Positions 35,131-43,582 of a stretch of 64,000 bases of DNA are shown here, in pieces. Source of the DNA: Myxococcales bacterium (lineage in GTDB: Bacteria > Myxococcota > Polyangia > Nannocystales > Nannocystaceae); NCBI GenBank assembly GCA_016793465.1, contig JAEUJW010000067.1, positions 124,001 to 188,000 of the forward strand. Reading direction: 5' to 3'. The notes below the pieces were generated by a model. That model did no database searches and had not been told where the DNA came from. It saw only the letters and a list, made by a program, of their open reading frames with translations. The position numbers and the translations under genes are program-made. Each line of letters begins with the position of its first letter. The stretch's first letter is position 1.

Positions 35131-36519
35131 ATGACGCCGCTTCGACCCCATTTCTCCTGCATCGTTCCGACCATTGTCCTGCTCTCGGGTTGTTTCCCCG
35201 GCCTGCCCGTCGCCGAGGGGACCGCCGGCACCACCACGGCCACTACCGCCGACCCGGCGACGGCGGCCGCCGACCCGACGACCACGGGCGGCGCGAACGC
35301 CGAGACGACGGGCGGCGCGAACGCCGAGACGACGGGCGGCCCGAACGCCGAGACGACGGGCGACGCGAACGCCGAGACCACGGGTGGCTCGCCCGCCGAG
35401 ACGGCGGACGACTCCACCTCCGAGGCGCCGATGCGGTCGTTCTGTGGCGACGGGGTGCTTGACGGCGGCGAGGAGTGCGACGACGGCAACAAGGCCGCCA
35501 ACGACGGCTGCGGTCCGGGCTGCGCGCTCGAGGAGTGCGGCGACGGCGTCATACAGACCGGCGAAGGGTGCGACGATGGCAACGGCGCGAACACGGACGA
35601 GTGCCTGAACTCGTGCGAGCCAGCCGCCTGCGGCGACGGCCACGTACAGACCGGCGTCGAGCAGTGCGACGACGGCAACGACATCGACACCGACAGCTGC
35701 GTGGGCTGCAAGGACGCTGCCTGCGGCGACAGCCACGTGCAGGCCGGCGTCGAGGATTGCGACGATGCCAACGACATCAACACTGATAGCTGCGTGGATT
35801 GCAAGGACGCCTTCTGCGGCGACGGCTACAAGGGGCCGGGCGAAGAATGCGATGACGGCAACAACATGGATCCGAATGACTACTGCAACACTTGTAAGCT
35901 TCGGTGTGGCAACAAGGTGACCGATTCGGGGGAAGAATGCGATGATGGCAACGGTGATCAAAAATTCTGCGACGCATCATGCAAACGCGCCAGTCTCATC
36001 GTGTTTGTCACCGAGCAAAAGTACAAGGGAAATCTCGGAGGCCTCTCGGGCGCCGACGCGAAATGTATCGCCGCCGCAAACGACGCAGGCTTGAACGCGC
36101 CCGAGAAATACGTGGCTTGGCTCTCCGATACGAACGCTGATGCCAAGAATAGGGCTCAGCCCGGTTTGATGTGGGAAGAATTATCGTATGTGACTGTCAA
36201 GGGAGACGTTGTCGCCGAGGACTACACGTCGTTCAAGAACAAGACGCATCAGGCACCCATCAATGTTTATCCGGACGGAGGTGCCGTTCCGAACGGCGGT
36301 GCGAGCTGCGCCGTCGGGGTCGACCAGAAAGTCTGGACGGGCACGGACGGCAGTTTCTTTATAAATTCTGGACACCATTGTGCGAACTGGAGCTCCAACA
36401 GCTCGTCCTACGACGGCGATCTGGGCCGCGCGGATTACTCTACATGGCAATGGAATGGGCAGTGCCGCGAATCTTGCGATACGATGGCGCGCCTCTACTG
36501 CGTCGAGACGCCGAAGTGA
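35131..36519 (+). CDS. DUF4215-repeat lipoprotein with C-terminal DUF1554-like domain (copy 2)
   Basis: A 462-residue paralogue of the preceding gene. The first 25 residues and the promoter-proximal DNA are almost identical, the linker is the same type, but it has fewer DUF4215 units (about six). Its DUF1554-like domain (from LIVFVTEQKYKGNLGG to ARLYCVETPK) is much more diverged than the N-terminal half. The domain again uses less GC-rich codons. The pair looks like a tandem duplication with repeat-number change and either rapid divergence or replacement of the C-terminal domain. Surface-exposed adhesion or recognition is plausible. Confidence 0.87.
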   Translation: MTPLRPHFSCIVPTIVLLSGCFPGLPVAEGTAGTTTATTADPATAAADPTTTGGANAETTGGANAETTGGPNAETTGDANAETTGGSPAETADDSTSEAPMRSFCGDGVLDGGEECDDGNKAANDGCGPGCALEECGDGVIQTGEGCDDGNGANTDECLNSCEPAACGDGHVQTGVEQCDDGNDIDTDSCVGCKDAACGDSHVQAGVEDCDDANDINTDSCVDCKDAFCGDGYKGPGEECDDGNNMDPNDYCNTCKLRCGNKVTDSGEECDDGNGDQKFCDASCKRASLIVFVTEQKYKGNLGGLSGADAKCIAAANDAGLNAPEKYVAWLSDTNADAKNRAQPGLMWEELSYVTVKGDVVAEDYTSFKNKTHQAPINVYPDGGAVPNGGASCAVGVDQKVWTGTDGSFFINSGHHCANWSSNSSSYDGDLGRADYSTWQWNGQCRESCDTMARLYCVETPK

Positions 36520-36529
36520 GCCCGTCAGG

Positions 36530-37402
36530 TCAGAACCGGCCCTGCCACGTCAGCCCGATCGACGTGGCGCTCGCGGTCGGCGTGACGGTGGAGCGGCCGG
36601 AGCGGCGGACGGTGCCGACGACGAACATCGAGAGCCCGGCGGCCAGGAGCAGCGAGCCCGTCACCCAGCCCGCGACCGCCTGCCGCTCGCCCGCGCGGTA
36701 GTCGTCGCCAAGCCCGCCGCACTCGCTCGCGTTCGTCTGGTCGCACCCTGCGTTCAAATAGGCGGCGTACGCGTCATTGACCTTGCCGTAGCCCGCGGGG
36801 AGGGTCGCCAGCCAGACGATCGCGCCGAGCCCGAAGCCGACGCCGCCGGCGATCTGCAGGCCGCGACCCGGCCTCCGCGCTTCCACCGTCGGCGTCGGCG
36901 TCGGCGCCGGCGCCGGCGCGCGCTCGGTCTCCACGGGTGGCGGCGGGCGGCGGGCTTCCAGCGCAGTCAACCGCCGCTGTAGCTCTGCCCGCGCCGCCAC
37001 GACCTCGGGGCTCGCAGCCTCGCCGGGATATGCGGCCTCGAACCCCGAAATGTAATAGTCGAGCGTGGCGACGGCCTCTTGTAGCAGTTCCGCGTTCTCT
37101 ACGCGCCCGGCCGCGGCCACGAAGGCCTCGGCGATCTGGTTGTAGAGCCCCGCGCGGTGGTCGCGGTTCCCCGGCGTCTCGGGCATGTGCCGCGCCGACG
37201 AGCGCCACACGCGGGCAGCCTCGGCGAACGCGCCCGCTTTCCGCAGGGTCACGCCCTTCATGTACTCCGCCCGGAAGGCGGCCTTGTCGAATTCCGGCTG
37301 CGCCTGTCCCGTCGCCGCAGCGCCGGCCTCCGGGCGCGCGTGGACGACGATGGGGGCCACGCTCAGCGAGCAGGCGAGGAGCGTGACGAGCGTCCGCGGC
37401 AT
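36530..37402 (-). CDS. TPR-like exported protein with C-terminal membrane spans
   Basis: A 290-residue protein with an N-terminal signal peptide (LVTLLACSLSVAPIVVHA). Residues 35-150 are helical repeats (AEYMKGVTLRKAGAFAEAARVWRSSARHMPET). A Pro-rich linker (PAPAPTPTPTVEARRP) follows, then two membrane helices (GLQIAGGVGFGLGAIVWLATLPAGYG; WVTGSLLLAAGLSMFVVGTV). This layout recurs next to Ser/Thr kinases in Nannocystaceae-like genomes, from memory, and here it is divergent from a kinase gene 80 bp away. It ends ten bases from the stop of the convergent DUF1554 gene. Confidence 0.7.
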   Translation of the reverse strand: MPRTLVTLLACSLSVAPIVVHARPEAGAAATGQAQPEFDKAAFRAEYMKGVTLRKAGAFAEAARVWRSSARHMPETPGNRDHRAGLYNQIAEAFVAAAGRVENAELLQEAVATLDYYISGFEAAYPGEAASPEVVAARAELQRRLTALEARRPPPPVETERAPAPAPTPTPTVEARRPGRGLQIAGGVGFGLGAIVWLATLPAGYGKVNDAYAAYLNAGCDQTNASECGGLGDDYRAGERQAVAGWVTGSLLLAAGLSMFVVGTVRRSGRSTVTPTASATSIGLTWQGRF

Positions 37403-37431
37403 GGGCGCGTGAACCTACCACGAACATTGTG

Positions 37432-37443
37432 AAGGTACACCTT
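37432..37443. promoter_or_regulatory. Small dyads in the TPR protein/kinase divergent region
   Basis: AAGGT-AC-ACCTT (37432-37443) and GGTGT-AGC-ACACC (37462-37474) are two short inverted repeats in the 80-bp gap between divergent genes. The second lies nine bases before the kinase ATG. Either could be an operator; low certainty. Confidence 0.3.
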
Positions 37444-37482
37444 GCGGACGGACGAACCTCCGGTGTAGCACACCCTCGGGGC

Positions 37483-39639
37483 ATGATCTCGGCGGACCAA
37501 GATCGTCTCCTCGGGGTCACGCTCGAGGGGCGCTACACGCTCCTGAAGCTGCTCGGGAAGGGGGGCATGGGCCGCGTCTACCTCGCCGAGGAGCTGCTGT
37601 TGCAGCGGCACTGCGCGGTCAAGCTGCTGCTGCGCGACCACGCCGAGGATGCCAGGAACGTCGAGAGGTTCCTGCGCGAGGCCCAGGTCATCGCCAGGGT
37701 CCGCCACGAGAACATCGTCGAGATCTACTCGTTCGGCCGCGACCCCGAGGGTGAGGTCTTTTATGTGATGGAGCTGCTCGCGGGCGAGGACCTCGAGGCC
37801 CGGCTGCGGGACCCCGCGCGCGGGCCGCCGGAGTGGCGCGAGCTGTGCGGCTGGGCGGTGCAGATATGCCGGGCGCTGGCCGCGGTGCACGACGCCGGCG
37901 TCGTGCACCGCGACCTGAAGCCGGGGAACCTGTTCCTGACGCGCCGCAACGACGGCTCGTCGGTCGTCAAGCTGCTGGACTTCGGGATCGCACGACCCGC
38001 GGAGTCGCAGCTGACGGGCACCGGGGCGTTCCTCGGCACGGTGCCCTACATGTCCCCCGAGCAGGTGCAGCTGATGGCGCTCGACGGTCGCTCGGACATC
38101 TACGCCCTCGGGATCCTGCTCTACCGCGCCATCGCCGGGCGCCCCCCGTTCCGCGGAGATCCGGTCCGGGTCCTCCAGGAGCACGTCCACAGCCCGCCGC
38201 CGCCGCTGCTCCCGCTGGCGCGGATCGCCCTGCCGGTCGCGCTCGTCGACCTCGTCGACCGCTGCCTCCGCAAGTCGCGTGAAGAACGGTTCCAGAGCAT
38301 GCGCGAGGTCGAGGCGGAGCTGGCCGCGCTGCTCGCCGAGCCGTCCCCGCAGCTCGCCGGCGACCCCGCTTCGTCGCCGGCGCTCGCCGCGGCCGGTGAC
38401 CTCACCTCGTCGGCTGTCGACTCCGCGGCCCTCACGTCGCCGCCGGAGCCGCCGGACGTCTCGACCCATGTCTACTCCGCGCGGGGCCCGGCAGCGGCGG
38501 CTCCCGACGCCGTCGTCGGGGCCCCGCCCGCGACCGCGTCCGGCGAGCCCGCTCCGTCGACCGACGAGCCCATCAGCCTCCGGACCCTCGCGCCCGACGA
38601 CTCGCTCGTCGTCCCGCACCAGCGCTTTCGCGCCGCGATTCCCGCGGTGCCGCCGGCCATACCCCCGCCCGCTCCACATCCCCTCGCCGGACCCGCCCCG
38701 GGGAGCGAGGAGGCGTACGCCGCGACGACCGTGCCGCCGGCCGTGCCCCCGCCCGCGCTGCAACCCCTCGCCGAACCCGCCCCGGGGAGCGAGGAGGCGT
38801 CCGCCACGACGACAGTGCCGCCGGCGACGACCGTGCCGCCCGCGTCACATGAGGCCGGCCGTCCTCCGGTCCGTGACCCGGCACCCGTGGCCCCGGCAAC
38901 CGCGGCCGCGGCACCCGCGGCCCCGTCGCCCGCGTCGCCGTCGGCTCCGCAGCCCGTACGAGACCCCCGGTCGAAGGTCCCACGCGAGGCCGGTCCGGGC
39001 CTGTACGTGCTGCTGGGGCTCGCCGTCGCGGCGATGCTCGCGCTCCTGTTCATGCTGCTGCGAGCCGCGACCGGACCGACGCTACATACGGTCCCCGTCT
39101 CTCGTCCGGAGACGACGCAGCCCGCGGCGGAGCCGACGAGCCCCGTGACGTGGGGCTCCGACGCGGGCGCACCTGTGGAGCCGGCCGGCACGTCGGACCC
39201 TCAGCGGGCCTCCGACGCGGCCGCACCCGTGGAGCCGGCCGGCGCGTCGGATCCTCAGTGGACCTCCGACACGGGTGCACCCGTGGAGTCGGCCGGCGCA
39301 TCGGACCTGGAGGGGCCCGTCGAAGAGCCGCCGCCCGCGGATTCCCCTCCGTCGTCCCCGCCGCCGGCAATTACGAAGAAGCCTCCGCGGGCGCCGTCGA
39401 GCGCGCGTCCCGGGGGGCTGGAATGGCTCAAGCAGGAGGCGAAGCGATGTCGTCGCGCTCACGACGCGGTCGACCTCCCCGGCATCGTCCTGGACTACAC
39501 GATCTTCGACGGCGAGGTGGTGGACCCGCGAACCAAGACCGCGGTCGCCCCGGGCCTCGCCGCGTGCCTCGAAAAGGCCTTGCAGTCCACGACGTTCCCT
39601 GGGGTCGACGTCAGCGTCAGCGGGAAGATATCCCTGTGA
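37483..39639 (+). CDS. Serine/threonine protein kinase, single-span receptor type
   Basis: A 718-residue kinase; ATG 37483 is chosen because the kinase domain follows directly. Glycine loop LGKGGMGRVY, CAVKLLL lysine, HRDLKPGN, LDFGIARP, GTVPYMSPEQ and DIYALGILLY are all present (about 15-280). Residues about 290-500 are a Pro/Ala/Thr-rich linker with imperfect repeats. One membrane helix (LYVLLGLAVAAMLALLFMLL, about 507-526) precedes an Asp/Pro/Ala repeat linker and a small C-terminal domain (about 645-718: GLEWLKQEAKRCRRAHDAVDL...FPGVDVSVSGKISL) that should be outside the cytoplasm and may be the sensor. It stops 12 bp before the convergent radical SAM operon ends. Confidence 0.92.
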   Translation: MISADQDRLLGVTLEGRYTLLKLLGKGGMGRVYLAEELLLQRHCAVKLLLRDHAEDARNVERFLREAQVIARVRHENIVEIYSFGRDPEGEVFYVMELLAGEDLEARLRDPARGPPEWRELCGWAVQICRALAAVHDAGVVHRDLKPGNLFLTRRNDGSSVVKLLDFGIARPAESQLTGTGAFLGTVPYMSPEQVQLMALDGRSDIYALGILLYRAIAGRPPFRGDPVRVLQEHVHSPPPPLLPLARIALPVALVDLVDRCLRKSREERFQSMREVEAELAALLAEPSPQLAGDPASSPALAAAGDLTSSAVDSAALTSPPEPPDVSTHVYSARGPAAAAPDAVVGAPPATASGEPAPSTDEPISLRTLAPDDSLVVPHQRFRAAIPAVPPAIPPPAPHPLAGPAPGSEEAYAATTVPPAVPPPALQPLAEPAPGSEEASATTTVPPATTVPPASHEAGRPPVRDPAPVAPATAAAAPAAPSPASPSAPQPVRDPRSKVPREAGPGLYVLLGLAVAAMLALLFMLLRAATGPTLHTVPVSRPETTQPAAEPTSPVTWGSDAGAPVEPAGTSDPQRASDAAAPVEPAGASDPQWTSDTGAPVESAGASDLEGPVEEPPPADSPPSSPPPAITKKPPRAPSSARPGGLEWLKQEAKRCRRAHDAVDLPGIVLDYTIFDGEVVDPRTKTAVAPGLAACLEKALQSTTFPGVDVSVSGKISL

Positions 39640-39651
39640 CCGCGGGGGCGG

Positions 39652-40548
39652 CTACTTGCGGGTCCAGCCGCCGTCCTTCAGCACGTACGTCTCGCTGTAC
39701 TGCTCGTCGTCGCCGGGCGAGACCTGGCGCTCGACCGTGCCGTCACTGTTAAAAGTCCACTTCTCGTCGTCCTTGTCGTCGCGGTCGAGGTCGACCTTGG
39801 CGCGGTTCCAGCGGACCTTGTCGTCGCTGTAGAGGTTGACCTTGTAGGGCTTGCCGCGGGTCGCGTCTTTAATTTTTTCCTGCACTGGCTGCGACAGCAG
39901 GGCCATGACGGCGCCGTCGACCTCGCGGCCGGTGGTGAGGGCGCCCGCGGGCGGGGTGGGCGTCGCCGGTGGGGCGGGCGGGGTGATCGCGGAGGGGGTC
40001 GCGGGGGCCCGGGCGCCGGGGTCGAACCACGGCGAGTCCGCCGACGTCTTGCGCAGCTCGCGGGTGTACACCTCGTCGTCGGCGGGGGCGATCTGGCGGA
40101 CGATCGTGGCGCCGTCGAGCGACCACTTCTCGTCGCTCTTCTCGTCGCGGTCGTGGTCGACCTTGGCGCGGGCCCACACGCCGCCCTCGTTGTAGACGTT
40201 GATCTTGGCGCCGCTGCCGTTGGTGACGTCCTTCAGCTTGTCGCTGGTCGCGGGCTTGCCGAGGGTGGCCAGCAGGTAGGCCTCCGGCGTCGCGTGGCCG
40301 CCGACCGAGCCGGCGAGCTGCGGGACGTCGACGGCGGCCTGCACGTCGGCGAGCGGCTGCGGCGACAGGGCGGGCGGGGGCTGCGACGGCGGCGTGGACG
40401 GGGCATTGAGGTAGCTCGGCGGACCGTAGGCGTACGAGGGCACGTGGCCGCCGGGCGCCTGGTCCTTGTTGCCCCACCACCAGAACAGGCTGAAGCCCAG
40501 CACGACGACGCCGCCGATCACCAGAGCGCGAAAGGTCTTGTACTTCAT
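39652..40548 (-). CDS. Membrane-anchored protein with duplicated W-x-R-A-K-V-D module (radical SAM operon)
   Basis: A 298-residue protein whose ATG overlaps the stop of the radical SAM gene (ATGA, 40545-40548). An N-terminal anchor (FRALVIGGVVVLGFSLFWWW) is followed by a Pro-rich linker and two copies of one module: copy A (about 95-180) has KINVYNEGG, VWARAKVDHDRDEK and DEKWSLDG; copy B (about 215-298) has KVNLYSDDK, RWNRAKVDLDRDDK and DEKWTFNSDG. The DxDRDxKxDE stretch resembles an EF-hand-like calcium loop. It is the last gene of the operon and the only envelope protein in it, so it is a candidate substrate or anchor of the modified product. No relative is recognised. Confidence 0.7.
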   Translation of the reverse strand: MKYKTFRALVIGGVVVLGFSLFWWWGNKDQAPGGHVPSYAYGPPSYLNAPSTPPSQPPPALSPQPLADVQAAVDVPQLAGSVGGHATPEAYLLATLGKPATSDKLKDVTNGSGAKINVYNEGGVWARAKVDHDRDEKSDEKWSLDGATIVRQIAPADDEVYTRELRKTSADSPWFDPGARAPATPSAITPPAPPATPTPPAGALTTGREVDGAVMALLSQPVQEKIKDATRGKPYKVNLYSDDKVRWNRAKVDLDRDDKDDEKWTFNSDGTVERQVSPGDDEQYSETYVLKDGGWTRK

Positions 40549-41507
40549 TCGTTGCCCTCCATCAGCGCCGCCCGCACCGCGGCGTCGTCGGCCGCCTCGC
40601 GCGGCATCATGCCGCGGGAGATCGGGACCGTGCAATTGCAGTAACGATAGCGGCACGGGGTCGGCCCGTCCGCGAGCGCGAAGCTGCCGTCGAGCAGGTT
40701 GCCGAGGCGCTCGACGCGGTAGCGGCGCGCGGGGTAGCAGCGCCAGGCCTCGCCGCGGTCGTCGACGATGAAGTAGCGCGCGCCCGCCCAGCACGGCTGG
40801 CCGCCGAAGTCGGGCGCCACCCCGCCCGTCCGGTTGTGCCCGCCGAGCCGCACGATCTGCCGCAGCTCGGCCGGGCTGTAGTCGATGACCTCGCGGCCCT
40901 GCTTCTCCGGCTGGACTTTTAATAACAGGCCGGCGGCGGCGAACCTGTCCGCGAGGACAGGCAGGTGGGGGAGGTTCTGGCGGGTGGCCACGCAGGTCAC
41001 GCACAGGGAGGCGCCGGGCGGCAGGCGGGACTGCGCGTAGACGCAGCGGGCGAGGAAGGCCGACAGCGTGTCGGGGCGGCCGGGGGCGTCGTCGATGGCG
41101 ACGTACTCGAGGTGGAGCGAGCAGCTGAGCACGCCGAGGCGGGGCCCGACGGCGTCGAGGAAGGCGGCGAGGCGCTGCTCGGAGGCGGAGAAGTTGGTGA
41201 CGACGCTGAGCGTCCAGCCGAGCCCGGCGAGCGCGCGCACGGCGGCGAGGAACTCGGGGTGGATGAACGGCTCGCCGCCCGACAGTTTGATCTCCCACGC
41301 GCCGGGCAGGGCGGCGAAGGCCGCGAGGAAGCGCGGGAGGTCGCGGGCCCAGCGCCCGCGGTCGTCGAGGAAGCGCTGGGTGCAGTACGAGCAGCGGTAG
41401 TTGCAGCTCGTGTTCATGTTCCACGAGATCACGCCGCGCGCGGGCTCGGGCGCGGGCGGGAGGATCGTCCGGCCGGGCGGGAGCGGCGGCAGCGGCTCGG
41501 GCTTCAC
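40545..41507 (-). CDS. Radical SAM protein with C-terminal Cys cluster (copy 2)
   Basis: A 320-residue radical SAM enzyme; GTG 41507 overlaps the stop of the upstream paralogue (GTGA). The [4Fe-4S]/SAM motif is C35-x3-C39-x2-C42 (SCNYRCSYC), followed by IKLSGGEPFIHPEF. The C-terminal part has a SPASM-like cysteine set: QPCWAGARYFIVDDRGEAWRC and PCRYRYCNCTVPISRGMMP. It is a close relative of the next radical SAM upstream in the operon. A palindrome CCTGTCC-GCGA-GGACAGG (40944-40961) and TTA TTA codons (40917-40922) lie inside it. Substrate unknown; SPASM-type enzymes often modify ribosomal peptides. Confidence 0.85.
   Translation of the reverse strand: MKPEPLPPLPPGRTILPPAPEPARGVISWNMNTSCNYRCSYCTQRFLDDRGRWARDLPRFLAAFAALPGAWEIKLSGGEPFIHPEFLAAVRALAGLGWTLSVVTNFSASEQRLAAFLDAVGPRLGVLSCSLHLEYVAIDDAPGRPDTLSAFLARCVYAQSRLPPGASLCVTCVATRQNLPHLPVLADRFAAAGLLLKVQPEKQGREVIDYSPAELRQIVRLGGHNRTGGVAPDFGGQPCWAGARYFIVDDRGEAWRCYPARRYRVERLGNLLDGSFALADGPTPCRYRYCNCTVPISRGMMPREAADDAAVRAALMEGNE
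40944..40961. repeat. Palindrome CCTGTCC-GCGA-GGACAGG
   Basis: A perfect 7+7 bp dyad with GCGA spacer inside the second radical SAM copy. In RNA it would be a stem capped by a GNRA-type tetraloop. A relative with one changed arm, CTGTCC-GCAG-GGACAC, lies at 41611-41626 in the paralogue. Confidence 0.7.
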
Positions 41508-42457
41508 GCGTCGACCTCCGCGAGGCCGGCGCGCGCGGCCACGCCCTCGATCATGCCGCGGTTGGCCGGGACGGCGCACGGGCACATGGCGTAGGCGCAG
41601 CGGACGGGACCTGTCCGCAGGGACACGTCGCCGGTATAGGCGTTGCCGAGCGCGCCCTCGCCGTGGCGGCGGGCGGACCGGCACGACCAGGCCGAGCCGT
41701 CCTGCAGCAGCACGAAGTAGCGCGCGCCGGTGTAGCAGGCGCGGCCGGCGTAGTCGGGGGCGAGGTTGGCGGAGCGGCGCTCGGCCGCGAGGTCGAGGTC
41801 GCCGACGATCCGCCGGACCCACCGCATGTCGGCCTCGTCGTAGGCATGGCGCTCGCCCTTGATCTTCATCCACTGGGGGAAGAACCGGAAGCCGGCGGCC
41901 TCGACGCGCGCGCGGGCCTCGGCGACCGCGGGCAGGCGCCCGGGCACGAGCACGCTGTTGACGACGATGCGGGTGCTCGCGTGCACGGCGTCGCGGAGGA
42001 CGGTGAGACGATTCAAGAAGTCGTCGACGCCGGTGTACTCGAGGTGCAGGCTGGCCGAGACGACGGCGAGCCGCCCGTGGGTCAGCCCGGCAAACTCCTC
42101 GAGAATTCGCGGCGGGGCCGAGAGGTTGGTGAGCGTCGACATGGTGTGCGGCGTGGCCATGAGGCCGGGGACCACGCGGCGGAGGAACAGCGGCGAGGCG
42201 AACGGCTCGCCGCCGGTGGTTTTAATCTCCCAGCGGCCGTCGAGGCCGGACAGCAGCGTGAGGGCCTGGTCGATCTGCGCGGCGGTCGGATAACCGACGC
42301 GGTGCTTCTGCGATTGAATGCAGTACGAGCAGTCGTAATTGCAGTGGCCGCAGATCTGCCACTCGACGGTCGGGGCGTGCGGCCACGGCGGCTCGGCGGG
42401 CCAGTCGGCGAGGACCTGCGGGGCTGTCCTCGGGGACAGCAGCGGCAGGCGCCTCAC
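41504..42457 (-). CDS. Radical SAM protein with C-terminal Cys cluster (copy 1)
   Basis: A 317-residue radical SAM enzyme starting at GTG 42457 in a GTGA overlap with the preceding gene. Motif C39-x3-C43-x2-C46 (HCNYDCSYC), then IKTTGGEPFASPLF. The C-terminus again shows a SPASM-like set: RACYTGARYFVLLQDGSAWSC and RCAYAMCPCAVPANRGMI. The longer upstream extension of the frame is Arg/Ala shadow sequence and is left out. It aligns by eye with the following gene over the whole length, so the two arose by duplication and may act in series or as a heterodimer. Confidence 0.85.
   Translation of the reverse strand: MRRLPLLSPRTAPQVLADWPAEPPWPHAPTVEWQICGHCNYDCSYCIQSQKHRVGYPTAAQIDQALTLLSGLDGRWEIKTTGGEPFASPLFLRRVVPGLMATPHTMSTLTNLSAPPRILEEFAGLTHGRLAVVSASLHLEYTGVDDFLNRLTVLRDAVHASTRIVVNSVLVPGRLPAVAEARARVEAAGFRFFPQWMKIKGERHAYDEADMRWVRRIVGDLDLAAERRSANLAPDYAGRACYTGARYFVLLQDGSAWSCRSARRHGEGALGNAYTGDVSLRTGPVRCAYAMCPCAVPANRGMIEGVAARAGLAEVDA
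42423..42440. repeat. Palindrome GCTGTCC-TCGG-GGACAGC
   Basis: A perfect 7+7 bp dyad at the very beginning of the first radical SAM copy (codons 6-12). Confidence 0.7.
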
Positions 42458-43578
42458 GGCAGCACCCGCAGGCGCACGGGCGGCCCGGGCTGCGGGGGCG
42501 CGGCGTCGGGGCCGCGGCCGGTGACCGCGAGCCAGCGGTCCTCGCCGTGCAGCTGTCTGAAGCGCCCGGACAGCTTGACGTTCTGATTGAACTTGCCGCA
42601 CTGCGAGCAGCCGGGGAAGTAACGGCCGGCGCGCAGGCGGGCGCGCAGGGCCTCCCACGCGGGGCCGCGCCAGTGGGCGGAGAACGGAAGATCGGCGAGG
42701 CGGCCGACCTCGACCTCGGTGTTGCAGCAGTACAGCACGGTGCCCTCGACCGTGACGCGGCTGTAGTGGTAGCCGAGGAAGCAGCCGACGTCGGCGATCG
42801 GCGCGGTGGCCTCGCCGCCGGTGAGCAGCTGCTGTTCGAACACGTCGAGGTTGTGGGCGACGCCGAGGCGCGCGGCGAGGTCGCGGGCCGCGGGCACGTC
42901 GCGGGTCAACAGGGCGCGGCGCTGGGCCTCGCTGACGGCGACCGCCTCGGTGCCATTTCTTAAAGATGCCAGTTTAAAATTGATCTGGGCCGCGTCGTAG
43001 CGGTGGGCCTGATCGATCATCGCCGCGAGCTCGTGGGCGTTGCAATTGCAGATGACCTGGACGTGCTTGTCGCGGCGGCCGGCGGCGCGCAGGCGGGTGA
43101 GCGCGTGCTGCAGGCGCTGCCAGTGGCCGGCGTGGAAGGACGGGTGGAACGCCAGGTATGACGATTCGCTGGCGCCCTGCACGCCGATTAATAAGGAGTC
43201 GACGCCGATGGCGATGATGCGGTCGACGTCGGCGGCGACGAGGTTGGTGATGACGGTGAGGTGGAGGCCGCGGCGCTTGATGTCGCCGAGGATCGCGTAG
43301 ATGTCGGGGTGCGTGAACGGCTCGCCCATGCCGGACACGATCACGGCCTCGAGGCCGCCGAGGCTCTGGATGTCGTCGAGCAGGGCCGCGAGGGCGGCGG
43401 GGTCGGCTCGCTGGCGCTTCCAGGCGGACGACGGCGCGTGGTGGAGGTGCGGGCTGTGGTCCCAGCAGGTCACGCAGTCGGTGTTGCAGGCGTTGGTGAC
43501 GTCGAGGTGCACGGTCTGGGGGCCGAGGCGGATGAGGCCGTCGTCGTAGCTCTGCAGGCGTGCGCGTGCGGGGTTCAT
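42454..43578 (-). CDS. Radical SAM protein with SPASM-like C-terminus
   Basis: A 374-residue radical SAM enzyme: C31-x3-C35-x2-C38 (ACNTDCVTCW), then VIVSGMGEPFTHPDIY. The C-terminal region has CFLGYHYSRVTVEGTVLYCCN and GCSQCGKF, cysteines able to hold an auxiliary Fe-S cluster. It differs from the other two radical SAM proteins of the operon (MGEP rather than GGEP). It begins four bases after the glycosyltransferase stop. AT-rich codon islands with TTA codons occur at 42955-42975 and 43185-43195. Together the three enzymes suggest a multi-step radical modification pathway. Confidence 0.88.
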   Translation of the reverse strand: MNPARARLQSYDDGLIRLGPQTVHLDVTNACNTDCVTCWDHSPHLHHAPSSAWKRQRADPAALAALLDDIQSLGGLEAVIVSGMGEPFTHPDIYAILGDIKRRGLHLTVITNLVAADVDRIIAIGVDSLLIGVQGASESSYLAFHPSFHAGHWQRLQHALTRLRAAGRRDKHVQVICNCNAHELAAMIDQAHRYDAAQINFKLASLRNGTEAVAVSEAQRRALLTRDVPAARDLAARLGVAHNLDVFEQQLLTGGEATAPIADVGCFLGYHYSRVTVEGTVLYCCNTEVEVGRLADLPFSAHWRGPAWEALRARLRAGRYFPGCSQCGKFNQNVKLSGRFRQLHGEDRWLAVTGRGPDAAPPQPGPPVRLRVLP

Positions 43579-43582
43579 GGGA

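Noticed and set aside
42458..42658. Longer N-terminus for the first radical SAM copy
   Set aside because: The extra 67 residues are Arg/Ala-rich antisense-like sequence inside the upstream radical SAM gene, and the GTG in the GTGA overlap matches the coupling seen throughout the operon.
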